NCBI RefSeq assembly: GCF_002356315.1
Contig: NZ_AP018164.1
Coordinates: forward strand, 1,860,001-1,924,000
Direction: 5' to 3'
From: Mycobacterium shigaense
GTDB lineage: Bacteria; Actinomycetota; Actinomycetes; Mycobacteriales; Mycobacteriaceae
Length of the DNA stretch: 64,000 nucleotides
Shown: positions 27,972-37,652 of the stretch, piece by piece
Position numbering within the stretch: the stretch's first letter is position 1
Layout: each line of letters opens with the position of its first letter
The notes under the pieces: model-generated
Databases searched by the model: none
The model's input: only the letters and a program-made list of their open reading frames with translations
Told to the model about the DNA's origin: nothing
Made by a program: the position numbers and the translations under genes

Positions 27972-27994
27972 TTGTCGGTAGCCAGCTCTAGTGT
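27972..27994 (+). promoter_or_regulatory. PafBC-type (RecA-NDp) promoter of recA
   Basis: TTGTCGGTA, eight bases, TAGTGT fits tTGTCRgtg-N8-TAnnnT. This is the LexA-independent damage promoter known for recA of M. tuberculosis. The leader is about 47 bases with AGGAGAG before the ATG. Confidence 0.8.
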
Positions 27995-28047
27995 CACGGC
28001 CAACCGACCGATACCGGTCAGCGCAACACCGACTACAGGAGAGAACC

Positions 28048-29100
28048 ATGGCGCAAGCCCCCGACCGTGAGAAGGCCCTCGAACTGGCGATGTCCCAGAT
28101 CGAGAAGAGTTACGGCAAAGGCTCGGTGATGCGTCTCGGCGACGAGACGCGGCAGCCGATCTCGATCATCCCGACTGGATCCATCGCACTGGACGTGGCC
28201 CTGGGCATCGGCGGCCTGCCTCGCGGCCGGGTCGTGGAGATCTACGGTCCGGAGTCCTCGGGTAAGACCACCGTCGCCCTGCACGCGGTGGCCAATGCCC
28301 AGGCGGCCGGCGGCGTCGCGGCCTTCATCGACGCCGAGCACGCCCTGGATCCCGATTACGCCAAGAAGCTCGGCGTCGACACCGATTCCCTGCTGGTCAG
28401 CCAGCCCGACACCGGTGAGCAGGCCCTCGAGATCGCCGACATGCTGATCCGCTCCGGCGCCCTGGACATCCTGGTCATCGACTCGGTGGCCGCACTGGTG
28501 CCGCGCGCGGAGCTCGAGGGCGAGATGGGGGACAGCCACGTCGGGCTGCAGGCCCGGCTGATGAGCCAGGCGCTGCGGAAAATGACCGGCGCGCTGAACA
28601 ACTCGGGAACCACGGCGATCTTCATCAACCAGCTCCGGGAAAAGATCGGCGTGATGTTCGGCAGTCCCGAAACCACCACGGGTGGCAAGGCTTTGAAGTT
28701 CTACGCGTCGGTGCGCATGGATGTGCGCCGGATTGAGACGCTCAAGGACGGCACCGACGCGGTCGGCAACCGCACCCGGGTCAAGGTCGTCAAGAACAAG
28801 GTGGCGCCGCCGTTCAAGCAGGCCGAGTTCGACATCCTCTACGGCCGCGGCATCAGCCGGGAGGGCTCGTTGATCGACATGGGGGTGGATCAGGGCTTCA
28901 TCCGTAAGGCCGGCTCCTGGTTCACCTACGAGGGCGAACAGCTCGGCCAGGGTAAGGAGAACGTCCGAAACTTCTTGGTGGAGAACGCCGACATCGCCAA
29001 CGAGATCGAGAAGAAGATCAAGGAAAAGCTCGGCATTGGGGCCGTGGTGACCGATGACTTGTCCGATGACGGCGTCCTGCCAGCCCCCGTCGACTTCTGA
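28048..29100 (+). CDS. recA: Recombinase A, without intein
   Basis: RecA (350 residues) forms filaments on single-stranded DNA, drives strand exchange and triggers LexA self-cleavage. Walker A is GPESSGKTT at residues 67-75; Walker [25 protein letters not shown] follows, with loop 2 [21 protein letters not shown]. The reading frame is continuous, so the intein known in recA of M. tuberculosis and M. leprae is absent. It overlaps recX by 35 bp. Two control layers are visible upstream: the SOS box and the PafBC-type promoter. Confidence 0.99.
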   Translation: MAQAPDREKALELAMSQIEKSYGKGSVMRLGDETRQPISIIPTGSIALDVALGIGGLPRGRVVEIYGPESSGKTTVALHAVANAQAAGGVAAFIDAEHALDPDYAKKLGVDTDSLLVSQPDTGEQALEIADMLIRSGALDILVIDSVAALVPRAELEGEMGDSHVGLQARLMSQALRKMTGALNNSGTTAIFINQLREKIGVMFGSPETTTGGKALKFYASVRMDVRRIETLKDGTDAVGNRTRVKVVKNKVAPPFKQAEFDILYGRGISREGSLIDMGVDQGFIRKAGSWFTYEGEQLGQGKENVRNFLVENADIANEIEKKIKEKLGIGAVVTDDLSDDGVLPAPVDF

Positions 29101-29587
29101 GCCCTCCCGCGAAGAGCAGGCGCGGGCACTGTGCCTGCGCCTGCTCACCGCGAGGTCGCGCACCCGGGCCGAATTGCAGGGCCAGCTGACCAGACGCGGA
29201 TATCCCGACGATGTCAGCGCCGCGGTACTCGACCGGCTGGCCGCCGTCGGGCTGGTAGATGACGCCGACTTCGCCGAGCAGTGGGTGCGATCCCGACGGG
29301 TCAAGGCGGGAAAAAGCCGGCGCGTGTTGGCCGCCGAGCTGCGCACCAAGGGCGTCGACCACGAGGTGATCAGCACCGCGCTGGCCGGGATCGATCCCGG
29401 CGCCGAGCGGGACCGGGCCGAGGAGCTGGTGCGGTCCAAGCTGAGGCGCGAGACCCTGAGCGACGATGACACGCGGATCAGCCGCCGGCTGGTCGGAATG
29501 CTGGCCCGCCGCGGCTACAGCCAGAACCTGGCATGCGAGGTCGTCTTCGCCGAACTGAGCGCCGAACGCGAACGCAGGCGCGTCTAG
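29066..29587 (+). CDS. recX: RecA regulator RecX
   Basis: RecX (173 residues) binds RecA filaments and limits their growth. Three helical repeats are visible, for example [68 protein letters not shown] is taken as the start since it agrees with the remembered M. tuberculosis RecX; an ATG at 29054 would add four residues. The 35-bp overlap with the recA end means co-transcription and likely coupled, lower translation. Confidence 0.95.
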   Translation: MTASCQPPSTSEPSREEQARALCLRLLTARSRTRAELQGQLTRRGYPDDVSAAVLDRLAAVGLVDDADFAEQWVRSRRVKAGKSRRVLAAELRTKGVDHEVISTALAGIDPGAERDRAEELVRSKLRRETLSDDDTRISRRLVGMLARRGYSQNLACEVVFAELSAERERRRV

Positions 29588-29619
29588 CTGGGGGTTGATC
29601 CCACAGGTCCCGGTCGCCG

Positions 29620-29625
29620 TACCAT
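29620..29625 (+). promoter_or_regulatory. miaB -10 box, leaderless start
   Basis: TACCAT lies six bases before the GTG at 29632, so miaB probably has its own leaderless transcript after recX. Confidence 0.5.
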
Positions 29626-29631
29626 GGCCCC

Positions 29632-31167
29632 GTGACTTCGACAGTGGCGCCAGACGCCGGACCTGCGGCTGTGCCCGGTCCGGGATCGGTGCGCACCTAT
29701 CAGGTCCGCACCTATGGCTGCCAGATGAACGTCCACGACTCCGAGCGGTTGGCCGGCCTGCTCGAGGCGGCCGGTTACACGCGCGCGCCCGACGGCTCGG
29801 ATTTTGGAGACGCCGACGTCGTGGTCTTCAACACCTGCGCTGTCCGGGAAAACGCCGACAACAAGCTGTACGGCAACCTCAGCCACCTGGCTCCGCGCAA
29901 GCGGGACGATCCCGACATGCAGATCGCGGTCGGCGGCTGCCTGGCCCAAAAGGACCGGGAAGCCTTGCTGCGCAAGGCCCCGTGGGTCGACGTCGTCTTC
30001 GGTACGCACAACATCGGCTCGCTGCCCACGCTGCTCGACCGCGCCCGGCACAACAAGGTTGCCCAGGTCGAAATCGCCGAGGCGCTGCAGGAGTTCCCGT
30101 CGTCGCTGCCCAGCGCCCGCGAATCCGCCTATGCCGCATGGGTTTCGGTCTCCGTTGGCTGCAACAACAGCTGCACCTTCTGCATCGTGCCGTCGCTGCG
30201 CGGAAAGGAGGTCGATCGCAGCCCGTCCGACATCCTGGCCGAAGTCCGGTCTCTGGTCGACGACGGCGTGCTCGAGGTGACGCTGCTCGGCCAGAACGTC
30301 AACGCCTACGGCGTCTCGTTCGCCGATCCCGCGCTGCCCCGGGATCGCGGCGCCTTCGCCAAGCTGCTGCGGTCCTGCGGCGAAATCGACTCACTCGAGC
30401 GGGTGCGGTTCACCTCGCCGCACCCGGCCGAGTTCACCGACGACGTCATCGAGGCGATGGCGCAGACGCCGAATGTCTGCCCGGCCCTGCACATGCCGCT
30501 GCAGTCCGGTTCCGACCGGATGCTGCGGGCGATGCGGCGGTCCTATCGCGCCGAACGCTACCTGGGCATCATCGACCGGGTCCGGGCGGCGATGCCGCAC
30601 GCGGCGATCACCACTGACCTCATCGTCGGCTTCCCCGGCGAGACCGAAGAGGATTTCGCGCAGACCCTCGACGTGGTCCGCCAGGCCCGGTTCGCCGCCG
30701 CATTCACCTTCCAGTACTCCAAGCGTCCCGGCACCCCGGCCGCAGAGCTCGACGGGCAGCTGCCGAAAGCCGTTGTACAGGAACGCTATCTGCGCCTGCT
30801 GGAGCTGCAGGAGCAGATCTCGCTGGACGGAAACCGCGCGCTGATCGGGCAGACCGTCGAGCTGCTGGTCGCTACCGGCGAGGGACGCAAGGACGCGCGC
30901 ACCGCGCGCATGAGCGGGCGCGCCCGCGACGGCCGGCTGGTGCACTTCGCCGCCGACACGCCCGTGCGGCCCGGTGACATCATCACCACCGCGGTCACCG
31001 GGGCCGCGCCGCATCATCTGCTCGCCGACGCCGGAGTCCTGACCCACCGCCGCACCCGCGCCGGCGACGCGCACGCCGCCGGGCAGCGACCGCGCGGCGT
31101 CGGGCTGGGCATGCCCGGCATCGGGCCCGCCGCCGAACCCGCCGAATCCCTGGGATGTGCCCGATGA
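29632..31167 (+). CDS. miaB: tRNA methylthiotransferase MiaB
   Basis: MiaB (511 residues) is a radical-SAM enzyme that adds the 2-methylthio group to isopentenyl-A37 of tRNA. It acts on the product of MiaA, encoded at 35770. The N-terminal UPF0004 domain has the first cluster cysteines in [16 protein letters not shown] and GGCLAQ. The radical-SAM CxxxCxxC is [12 protein letters not shown] near residue 178. A TRAM domain lies near 380-450 ([15 protein letters not shown]...[21 protein letters not shown]). The last 40 residues are a variable tail. The stop overlaps the next gene by 4 nt. Confidence 0.96.
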   Translation: MTSTVAPDAGPAAVPGPGSVRTYQVRTYGCQMNVHDSERLAGLLEAAGYTRAPDGSDFGDADVVVFNTCAVRENADNKLYGNLSHLAPRKRDDPDMQIAVGGCLAQKDREALLRKAPWVDVVFGTHNIGSLPTLLDRARHNKVAQVEIAEALQEFPSSLPSARESAYAAWVSVSVGCNNSCTFCIVPSLRGKEVDRSPSDILAEVRSLVDDGVLEVTLLGQNVNAYGVSFADPALPRDRGAFAKLLRSCGEIDSLERVRFTSPHPAEFTDDVIEAMAQTPNVCPALHMPLQSGSDRMLRAMRRSYRAERYLGIIDRVRAAMPHAAITTDLIVGFPGETEEDFAQTLDVVRQARFAAAFTFQYSKRPGTPAAELDGQLPKAVVQERYLRLLELQEQISLDGNRALIGQTVELLVATGEGRKDARTARMSGRARDGRLVHFAADTPVRPGDIITTAVTGAAPHHLLADAGVLTHRRTRAGDAHAAGQRPRGVGLGMPGIGPAAEPAESLGCAR

Positions 31168-31781
31168 AGAAGGAACGCAACGAAATCGACGCGCTGCGCG
31201 CTGAGATCGAAGCCGCCGAACGCCGTGTCGCACGCGAAATCGATCCCGGCATCCGGGGATTCGTCGTTGCGATCCTGGTCTTCGTGCTGATCGGATCGTT
31301 CGTTCTGCCCCACACCGGTAGCGTGCGTGGCTGGGACGTGCTGTTCAGCAGCCACGGCGCCGGCGCCGCCGCGCTGGCCCTGCCGTCCCGCGTCTTCGCG
31401 TGGTTGGCGCTGGTGTTCGGCGTGGGTTTCTCGATGCTGGCCTTGACGACGCGACGCTGGTCGCTGGCGTGGATCGCGCTGGCGGGTTCGGCGCTGGCGA
31501 GCGTGACGGGCCTGCTGGCCGTGTGGTCACGCCAGACCGTGGCCGTCGGTCATCCCGGTCCCGGGGTGGGGTTGATCGTGGCGTGGATCGCGGTGATCCT
31601 GTTGACCTTTCACTGGGCCCGCGTCGTGTGGTCGCGCACCCTCGTGCAACTGGCGGCCGAGGAGGAGCGGCGCCGCGTCGCCATGCAGCAGCAGCACCGG
31701 ACTTTGCTGGACACCCTGGGCGCCGACGGCAGCGACGGCACGGAAGCCCAGCCGCCGGCCGATCAACCCGACGGCCGCTAG
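31164..31781 (+). CDS. Conserved membrane protein (Rv2732c-like)
   Basis: This is a 205-residue protein starting [50 protein letters not shown] short coiled coil is followed by four predicted membrane helices (about residues 32-50, 75-93, 98-118 and 130-150) and a polar C-terminal helix. The function is unknown. It is coupled to miaB by ATGA and ends in a 4-bp overlap with the convergent DUF349 gene (shared GCTAGC). Confidence 0.85.
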   Translation: MKKERNEIDALRAEIEAAERRVAREIDPGIRGFVVAILVFVLIGSFVLPHTGSVRGWDVLFSSHGAGAAALALPSRVFAWLALVFGVGFSMLALTTRRWSLAWIALAGSALASVTGLLAVWSRQTVAVGHPGPGVGLIVAWIAVILLTFHWARVVWSRTLVQLAAEEERRRVAMQQQHRTLLDTLGADGSDGTEAQPPADQPDGR

Positions 31782-33133
31782 CGCTTCAGCGCCTGAGCGG
31801 CGGCGTCCGCCCACTGCCGCCATTGCTGGGCATTGGCCTGTGCCTCTTCGGCCTCCTTGGTCCGGCCGGCCGCGGCCGCCTTGCGGGCCTGCTGCTCGAA
31901 GTGCTCGGCACGGGTCGCGAACTGTTCGGCCCGCGCCTGCGCCTCGGGATCCGCCCAATTGGCCTCGCCGGCGTCGCGCACCCGCTTCTCGACGGCCCGC
32001 AGCCGCCGCTCCAGCTCCGCCGACCGCTCCCGGGGCACCTTGCCGATCGCATCCCACTTGTCGGCGATCGAGCGCAGCGCCGCCCGGGCGGCCTCGTGAT
32101 TGCTGGTGTCGATCTTCTCGGCCTCGGCCAGCAGCGCCTCCTTGGCGGTGGCGTTGGCCGCAAACTCGGCGTCCTTCTCGGCGGTCACCGCGTTGCGGGC
32201 GGTGAAAAACGTGTCCTGAGCGGCCTTGAACCGTCGCCACAGGGCGTCGTCGATCTCGCGGGACGTGCGTCCGGCACCCTTCCACTCGGTCAGCAGCCTG
32301 CGGAATTCGGCGCTGGTCGCGGCCCAGTCGGTCGAGTTGGACAATTCCTCGGCGCGCTCGCACAGCCGTTCCTTGGACTGCTTGACCGTGGAACGCTCGC
32401 GGTCCAGCTCGGCGAAGTGCGATCCGCGCCGCCGGTTGAACGATTCCCGGGCCGCCGAATAGCGCTTCCACAGCGCGTCGTCGACCTTGCGATCCAGACC
32501 GGAGATGGTCTTCCACTCGTCGAGAATCTCGCGCAGCCGATCGCCGGCCGTCTTCCACTGCGTGGCGTTCGCGGCCAGCTCCTCGGCCTCGGCGGCCAGC
32601 GCCTCCTTGCGCGCGGTCTGCGCGGCCCGCTGCTCGTCGCGACGGGAGCGGTCCGCGGCCACCGCGGCACCGGCCTGGTCGACCAGGCTCGTCAACCGGG
32701 CCGCGAGCGCGTCGATGTCGCCCAGCACCAACGCCGTCGGCAACGTTTCGGCCAGCGCCGACGCTTGGGCCCTGATCTTGCGGGCGTCACCGCTTCCCGA
32801 GGCTAGGCGCTCCTCCATCAGCGTGACTTCGGTGCTCAGGTCGTCGAACCGCCTGCCGAAGTGAGCGAATGCGGCTTCGGTGTCGCCGGCCTGCCACGAG
32901 CCGACGACGCGTTCGCCGGCCGAGCTGATCAGCCACACCGTGCCGTCGGGGTCGACACGACCGAACTGGTGGGGATTGCTGCGCGGTGCTGCCGGCACGG
33001 GTTGAGCACCGGGTCGCGCGCCCGGGCCCTGCGGCCGGGGACCGGGGCGGGGTCCCGGGCGTGGGACCGGCCTGGAAATCGGATCCTGTGACGACCCGGC
33101 CGGGTCGTCGTGGCCAGGTTCGTTGGCTGTCAT
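31778..33133 (-). CDS. DUF349 coiled-coil protein (Rv2731-like)
   Basis: This is a 451-residue protein. The first 45 residues are Pro/Gly/Arg-rich. Residues about 60-120 include [28 protein letters not shown], a small conserved domain. The rest is built of repeated DUF349 helices with the pattern W...G.....E.DDALW.R...A...F, for example [46 protein letters not shown] units at least three times. DUF349 proteins are of uncertain function; ribosome-associated or stress roles have been suggested for distant members. It faces the Rv2732c-like gene with overlapping stops. Confidence 0.85.
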   Translation of the reverse strand: MTANEPGHDDPAGSSQDPISRPVPRPGPRPGPRPQGPGARPGAQPVPAAPRSNPHQFGRVDPDGTVWLISSAGERVVGSWQAGDTEAAFAHFGRRFDDLSTEVTLMEERLASGSGDARKIRAQASALAETLPTALVLGDIDALAARLTSLVDQAGAAVAADRSRRDEQRAAQTARKEALAAEAEELAANATQWKTAGDRLREILDEWKTISGLDRKVDDALWKRYSAARESFNRRRGSHFAELDRERSTVKQSKERLCERAEELSNSTDWAATSAEFRRLLTEWKGAGRTSREIDDALWRRFKAAQDTFFTARNAVTAEKDAEFAANATAKEALLAEAEKIDTSNHEAARAALRSIADKWDAIGKVPRERSAELERRLRAVEKRVRDAGEANWADPEAQARAEQFATRAEHFEQQARKAAAAGRTKEAEEAQANAQQWRQWADAAAQALKR

Positions 33134-33436
33134 GCGCTCGTCACCACTTGTTACACCCTTTCGCGCGTCGCTATCCCGCGCACCTGCCGCGCGCAGCGGC
33201 GCCCATACGGTCGGGAGGTGGGCCGCGGCTGCCCGCGATCGCCCACTGCTCCGCCACCGATTCCAACAGTATTCAAGCAGCTTGGTAAAGCCGGATGCGG
33301 AAACCTTGTCGTCGCCGTCCGGACAGCCGGATGTGAAAAGGTGGATACCGCCAGGTTGCCTGCTATCAATTGCCCTCGACAGCGTGGAGAAAACCGCACC
33401 TGGACCAGGCGGACGCGCTGAACCGCGGTCGGCCGG

Positions 33437-33700
33437 TTCATCTGGGAGCAGTCGGCGTTTGGGGCCGGGGCACTGACCGCGTCGATGCCGGCGGCGGCGG
33501 TGTCCCCGTTTCTGGTCGCGGCTTTGCTGACCGTCATCGTTCTCGGCGAGACGCTGAACGCGAGCCGGGCCGGGATGTCGCCCTGGGGGCGGCGGTCGTG
33601 GCGGTGACGGCGGCGACGATCGAGCTGGCGCGCGTCGACGCCGCGGCGACAGCCGAGCGGGTTGCGGGCCGGGGTGGCGGTCCCGCCCGAGCAGCCGGCG
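33437..33700 (+). pseudogene. Decayed C-terminal fragment of a DMT-type membrane protein
   Basis: Reading from 33437, [41 protein letters not shown] matches residues of the intact gene just downstream (IFQQSSFRAGSLTASLPTSVVAKPLVGAILGMAVLGETLD). At about 33570 the frame slips and the match goes on as [18 protein letters not shown], the final membrane helix. No start and no N-terminal two-thirds are found. It is a remnant of a second, diverged copy. The 33134-33436 stretch before it holds no recognisable gene, and 33700-34090 shows nothing certain besides the promoter side of the next gene. Confidence 0.75.
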
Positions 33701-34090
33701 TAAGTGCTGCCGTCAGAGCGCCGTTTCCGGATCGGACGCCGAATCGCCCACCGGCGGATAACAGTTCGATTCCACCGTCGTTCGGGCCATATGACGGCAT
33801 CGCCCGCCCCGGTACCGTAACGGTTACCGATGTTGTAGCTGTTACCTGTGGGACGAAATCGAGAGGCGGCCGCCCGCAACCTGTGACACCATTGAAGGCT
33901 GGCTCCGGTCCTGACGGTCGGTTCGCTGGATGACCCATAGGCGCGTCACAGCTTCGACATAGGTTCGTGGACTAGTTGTGGTGAATCGCGCGAAATTTTT
34001 GGCGCGGACCGTGCAAGCGGTCAGTAAACGGGTAGTGAATACCCGGTGCGGGCCCGGCTCGCCGACCGGACGTGGGGGAGGAGGTCGCAG

Positions 34091-35053
34091 ATGACAAAAG
34101 CTGATGTTGCGGTTGTCCTCGCGCTGCTCGCCGCGTTCGCCTCGGCGATGGGCAACGTCGTCCGCCAGCGCTCGGCGCAGGAGATCACCGACAAAGAGGT
34201 CGGCCACCTGGAACTGTTCCGCATGTCGGTGCGCGACGCAAAGTGGTGGCTGGGCGCCCTCGGGGCGATCGCCAACTACGGCCTGCAGGCTGCGGCGCTG
34301 GCGCTGGGGTCGGTGATGATGGTCACGGCGCTGCAGGTGACGGCGCTGCTGTTTGCGCTGCCGATCTATGCACACATAACGGGGAACCGGGTGAGCCGCC
34401 GCGAGTGGACCTGGGCGATCCTGCTGGCCGCCGCCCTGGCGGTGGTGGTCACGGTCGGCGACCCGGACGCGGGCGCGTCGCGCGGCTCGGTGGCCACTTG
34501 GATGGTGGTGGCCCTGGTCATGGGCCCGGCTCTGGTGTTCTGTGTGGTGGGCGCCCGGATCTGGTCGGGTTCGGTGGCCGCGGTGCTGTTGGCGGTGGTC
34601 GCGGGTTCGTCGCTGGCGTTGTTCGCGGTGTTGACCAAGGCGGTCGTCGAGGTGGTCGGCGGCGGCCTCGGCGCCCTGCTCACCGCGCCGGAGTTCTACG
34701 TCTGGATCGCCGCGGCACTGGCCGGGATGATCTTCCAGCAGTCGTCGTTCCGCGCGGGTTCGCTGACCGCCTCGTTGCCGACGTCGGTGGTGGCCAAGCC
34801 GCTGGTCGGCGCGATCCTCGGGATGGCCGTGCTGGGCGAGACGCTGGACTGCCACGGGCCGTGGCGGCTGGTGCTCGCTGCGGGTGTCGTGGTGGTGGTC
34901 GTCGCGACCGTGGCGCTGGCCCGCGGCGAGGCCGCGAGCATGTCGCAAAGCTCCGAGCAGCCTGCACAACCGGTGGAGCTGCTGCCCGACGACCCTTCGG
35001 TTGACCTGCGCGACCCCGCCGGCTGCGTGCAGGCCCGCGGCCGGACCGCCTGA
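34091..35053 (+). CDS. DMT-type integral membrane protein (Rv2729c-like)
   Basis: This is a 320-residue Ala/Val/Leu-rich membrane protein with about nine to ten hydrophobic helices, in the style of drug/metabolite (EamA-like) transporters. KADVAVVLALLAAFASAMGNVVRQRSAQE starts the first helix, and QQSSFRAGSLTASLPTSVVAKPLVGAILGMAVLGE is the conserved C-terminal repeat. A hydrophilic tail of about 45 residues follows. The substrate is unknown. GGGGGAGGAGG is a strong ribosome binding site, ten bases before the ATG. A broken copy lies just upstream. Confidence 0.85.
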   Translation: MTKADVAVVLALLAAFASAMGNVVRQRSAQEITDKEVGHLELFRMSVRDAKWWLGALGAIANYGLQAAALALGSVMMVTALQVTALLFALPIYAHITGNRVSRREWTWAILLAAALAVVVTVGDPDAGASRGSVATWMVVALVMGPALVFCVVGARIWSGSVAAVLLAVVAGSSLALFAVLTKAVVEVVGGGLGALLTAPEFYVWIAAALAGMIFQQSSFRAGSLTASLPTSVVAKPLVGAILGMAVLGETLDCHGPWRLVLAAGVVVVVVATVALARGEAASMSQSSEQPAQPVELLPDDPSVDLRDPAGCVQARGRTA

Positions 35054-35071
35054 CGCCGCTGACCCGTCGGT

Positions 35072-35077
35072 TAGTTT
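35072..35077 (+). promoter_or_regulatory. -10 box, leaderless start of the Rv2728c-like gene
   Basis: TAGTTT lies six bases before the GTG at 35084 and would start the transcript of the miaA operon. Confidence 0.5.
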
Positions 35078-35083
35078 GGTGCC

Positions 35084-35773
35084 GTGCTGAGCGCCATCGC
35101 CATCGTCCCCTCGGCGCCGGTGCTGATTCCCGAACTTGCGGGAGCGGCCGCCGCCGAAATCGCCGACCTCACCGCCGCGGTGGTTGAGGCTGCCGCGGCG
35201 CTGCCGCCGCGCTGGATCGCCATCGGAACCGGCGCCGCCGACGCCGTCCTGGACCCCGACGCCGGCGGCACCTTCGCGGGCTTCGGCGCCGACGTGCGGG
35301 TGGGACTCTCGCCGCACGCCCTGGTGCAGGAGCCGGTCCCGCTGCCGCTGTGCGCGCTGATCGCCGCCTGGGTGCGCGGCCGGGCCCGGCCCGACGCCAG
35401 CGCGCAGGTTCGCGTCTACGCCGGCGACCGCGCGCCCGACACCGCGCTGGCGCTGGGCAGGCGGCTGCGCGCCGAGATCGAGCGGGAGGCGGACCCGGTC
35501 GGCGTGCTCGTCGTCGCCGACGGCGCCAACACCCTGACCCCGCCCGCGCCGGGCGGCTTCGACCCCGCCAACGCTGAGGCCCAGCAGGCGCTCGACGACG
35601 CGCTGGCCGACGGCGACCTCGCCGCGTTGACCGCGCTGCCCGCGCCGATCCTGGGGCGGGTCGCCTTCCAGGTGCTGGCCGGCCTGACCGAGCCGGGACC
35701 TCGATCGGCCAAGGAGTTCTACCGCGGCGCGCCCTACGGGGTGGGGTACTTTGCCGGCGCCTGGCAACCATGA
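35084..35773 (+). CDS. Class III extradiol dioxygenase-like protein (Rv2728c-like)
   Basis: This is a 229-residue protein. [17 protein letters not shown] at the start and [22 protein letters not shown] in the middle fit the LigB/MEMO-like fold, but the metal-binding His residues of true extradiol dioxygenases are not evident. It may therefore be non-catalytic or use another chemistry. It overlaps miaA by 4 nt and is the first gene of the run with miaA and dapF. That linkage suggests a housekeeping role, but none is known. Confidence 0.82.
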   Translation: MLSAIAIVPSAPVLIPELAGAAAAEIADLTAAVVEAAAALPPRWIAIGTGAADAVLDPDAGGTFAGFGADVRVGLSPHALVQEPVPLPLCALIAAWVRGRARPDASAQVRVYAGDRAPDTALALGRRLRAEIEREADPVGVLVVADGANTLTPPAPGGFDPANAEAQQALDDALADGDLAALTALPAPILGRVAFQVLAGLTEPGPRSAKEFYRGAPYGVGYFAGAWQP

Positions 35774-36729
35774 GGCCGCTCGCGATCCTTGGGCCCACGG
35801 GCACCGGGAAGTCGCAGCTGGCGCTCGACGTCGCCGGACGGCTCACCGACGACGGCCTCGGTGCGGAAATCGTCAACGCCGACGCGATGCAGCTCTATCG
35901 CGGCATGGACATCGGGACCGCCAAGCTGCACGTCGCCGAGCGGCGCGGTATCCCGCATCACCAGCTCGACGTCCTCGACGTCACCGAGACCGCGACCGTC
36001 GCCCGCTACCAGCAGGCCGCCGCCGCGGACATCGAGGCGATCGCCGCCCGCGGCGCCGTCCCGATCGTGGTGGGCGGATCGATGCTCTACGTCCAATCGC
36101 TGCTCGACGACTGGACCTTTCCCGCAACCGACCCCCGGGTGCGCGCGCGCTGGGAGCAGCGGCTCGCCGAGGTCGGGGTGGGCGCGCTGCACGCCGAACT
36201 CGCGCGCCGCGACCCGGTGGCCGCCGCGGCGATCCTGCCCACCGACAGCCGCCGCACGGTGCGCGCGCTGGAGGTCGTCGAGCTGACCGGGCAGCCGTTC
36301 GCCGCGTCCGCGCCGCGCATCGGCACCCCGCGATGGGGCACCGCAATCGTCGGATTGGACTGTGAGACAACCATTCTCGACGAGCGATTGGCCGGGCGCA
36401 CCGACGCGATGTTCGACCTTGGGCTGGTCGACGAGGTGCGGCAGCTGCTGAGGCGGGGCCTGCGCGAGGGGGTGACCGCTTCGCGCGCGCTGGGCTACGC
36501 GCAGGTGCTGGCGGCCCTGGACGCCGACCCCGATACCGACCCGGACGACGACCGGCTGCGCGAGGCGCGGGAGATGACGTTCGTCGGCACCCGGCGGTAC
36601 GTGCGACGGCAGCGGTCGTGGTTTCGTCGCGACCACCGGGTGCACTGGCTCGACGTCGGGACGGGAACCGACGCCGACCGGGCCCGCCTTGCCGCGGCGG
36701 CCCTGGACGCGTGGCGGCAAGTACCCTGA
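35770..36729 (+). CDS. miaA: tRNA dimethylallyltransferase MiaA
   Basis: MiaA (319 residues) transfers the dimethylallyl group to A37 of tRNAs reading UNN codons; MiaB (29632) then methylthiolates it. The P-loop is [11 protein letters not shown] near residues 8-18. [17 protein letters not shown] is the conserved substrate stretch, and [33 protein letters not shown] is also typical. The C-terminal GYAQVLAAL...[18 protein letters not shown] is the anticodon-contact region. It is coupled to the upstream gene (ATGA) and closely followed by dapF. Confidence 0.97.
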   Translation: MRPLAILGPTGTGKSQLALDVAGRLTDDGLGAEIVNADAMQLYRGMDIGTAKLHVAERRGIPHHQLDVLDVTETATVARYQQAAAADIEAIAARGAVPIVVGGSMLYVQSLLDDWTFPATDPRVRARWEQRLAEVGVGALHAELARRDPVAAAAILPTDSRRTVRALEVVELTGQPFAASAPRIGTPRWGTAIVGLDCETTILDERLAGRTDAMFDLGLVDEVRQLLRRGLREGVTASRALGYAQVLAALDADPDTDPDDDRLREAREMTFVGTRRYVRRQRSWFRRDHRVHWLDVGTGTDADRARLAAAALDAWRQVP

Positions 36730-36733
36730 ACAG

Positions 36734-37603
36734 GTGATCTTCAGTAAGGGGCACGGCACCGAGAACGACTTCGTGCTGCTGCCCGACATCGAGTGTGGGA
36801 TCGCCGTGTCCGCTTTGCGGGTGGCCACGCTCTGCGACCGGCGCCGCGGGTTGGGCGCCGACGGGGTGCTGCGGGTGACCACGGCGGGCGCCGCGCTGAC
36901 CGCCGGTGTGCTCGATCGCCTGCCGGACGGCGTCGCCTCCGCCGACTGGTTCATGGACTACCGCAACGCCGACGGGTCGATCGCGCAGATGTGCGGCAAC
37001 GGCGTGCGGGTGTTCGCGCACTACCTGCGGGCCAGCGGCATGGAGGCCCGCGACGAGTTCGTGGTCGGCTCGGTGGCCGGCCCGCGCCTGGTGGCGCTGC
37101 ACCGCGTCGACGCGACCAGCGCCGACGTCACCGTCGACATGGGCAAGGCGAACCGGCTGGGCGGCGGCGAAGCCGTCGTCGGTGGCCGGCGATTCACCGG
37201 GCTGGCGGTCGACGTGGGCAATCCGCACCTGGCGTGCGTGGACGCGCGGCTGAGCGTCGACGAGCTCGAGGCCCTCGACGTAGGGGCGCCGGTGCAGTTC
37301 GACCCGGCGCAATTCCCGGATGGCGCCAACGTCGAAGTTCTCACCGCGGCGACCGGGGGAGTCGTGCACATGCGGGTGCACGAGCGCGGCGTGGGCGAAA
37401 CCCGGTCCTGTGGCACCGGAACCGTCGCGGCCGCGGTGGCGGCGCTGGCCGACGCCGGCACCGACACCGGGACCCTGACCGTGCGGGTGCCGGGCGGCGA
37501 GGTCACCGTCACCGTCACCGATGCCACCAGCTACTTGCGGGGGCCCTCGGTGCTGGTGGCCCGCGGCGAAATCGCCGACGACTGGTGGAACGCCCTGCGG
37601 TGA
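36734..37603 (+). CDS. dapF: Diaminopimelate epimerase
   Basis: DapF (289 residues) turns LL-diaminopimelate into the meso form used in peptidoglycan and lysine synthesis. [14 protein letters not shown] is the N-terminal signature. The two catalytic cysteines are in [16 protein letters not shown] (near residue 85) and [15 protein letters not shown] (near 225). GTG start four bases after the miaA stop. TACCCT lies six bases before it and may be an internal leaderless promoter (36722-36727). Confidence 0.97.
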   Translation: MIFSKGHGTENDFVLLPDIECGIAVSALRVATLCDRRRGLGADGVLRVTTAGAALTAGVLDRLPDGVASADWFMDYRNADGSIAQMCGNGVRVFAHYLRASGMEARDEFVVGSVAGPRLVALHRVDATSADVTVDMGKANRLGGGEAVVGGRRFTGLAVDVGNPHLACVDARLSVDELEALDVGAPVQFDPAQFPDGANVEVLTAATGGVVHMRVHERGVGETRSCGTGTVAAAVAALADAGTDTGTLTVRVPGGEVTVTVTDATSYLRGPSVLVARGEIADDWWNALR

Positions 37604-37652
37604 ATATTCTAGGTGCGCCGCGCCGCGTGACGTGCCACCATCGAAATTGGCT

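Noticed and set aside
28048..29100. RecA intein
   Set aside because: The frame is continuous and of normal 350-residue length; no splicing block is present.
33110..33476. Open frames of 100-117 codons in the gap after the DUF349 gene
   Set aside because: No conserved motif, no ribosome binding site, overlapping frames of equal quality; composition fits noncoding GC-rich DNA.
33842..35767. 641-codon minus-strand frame over the DMT-type and Rv2728c-like genes
   Set aside because: Shadow frame: low-complexity His/Arg/Gln content and two well-supported genes on the other strand.
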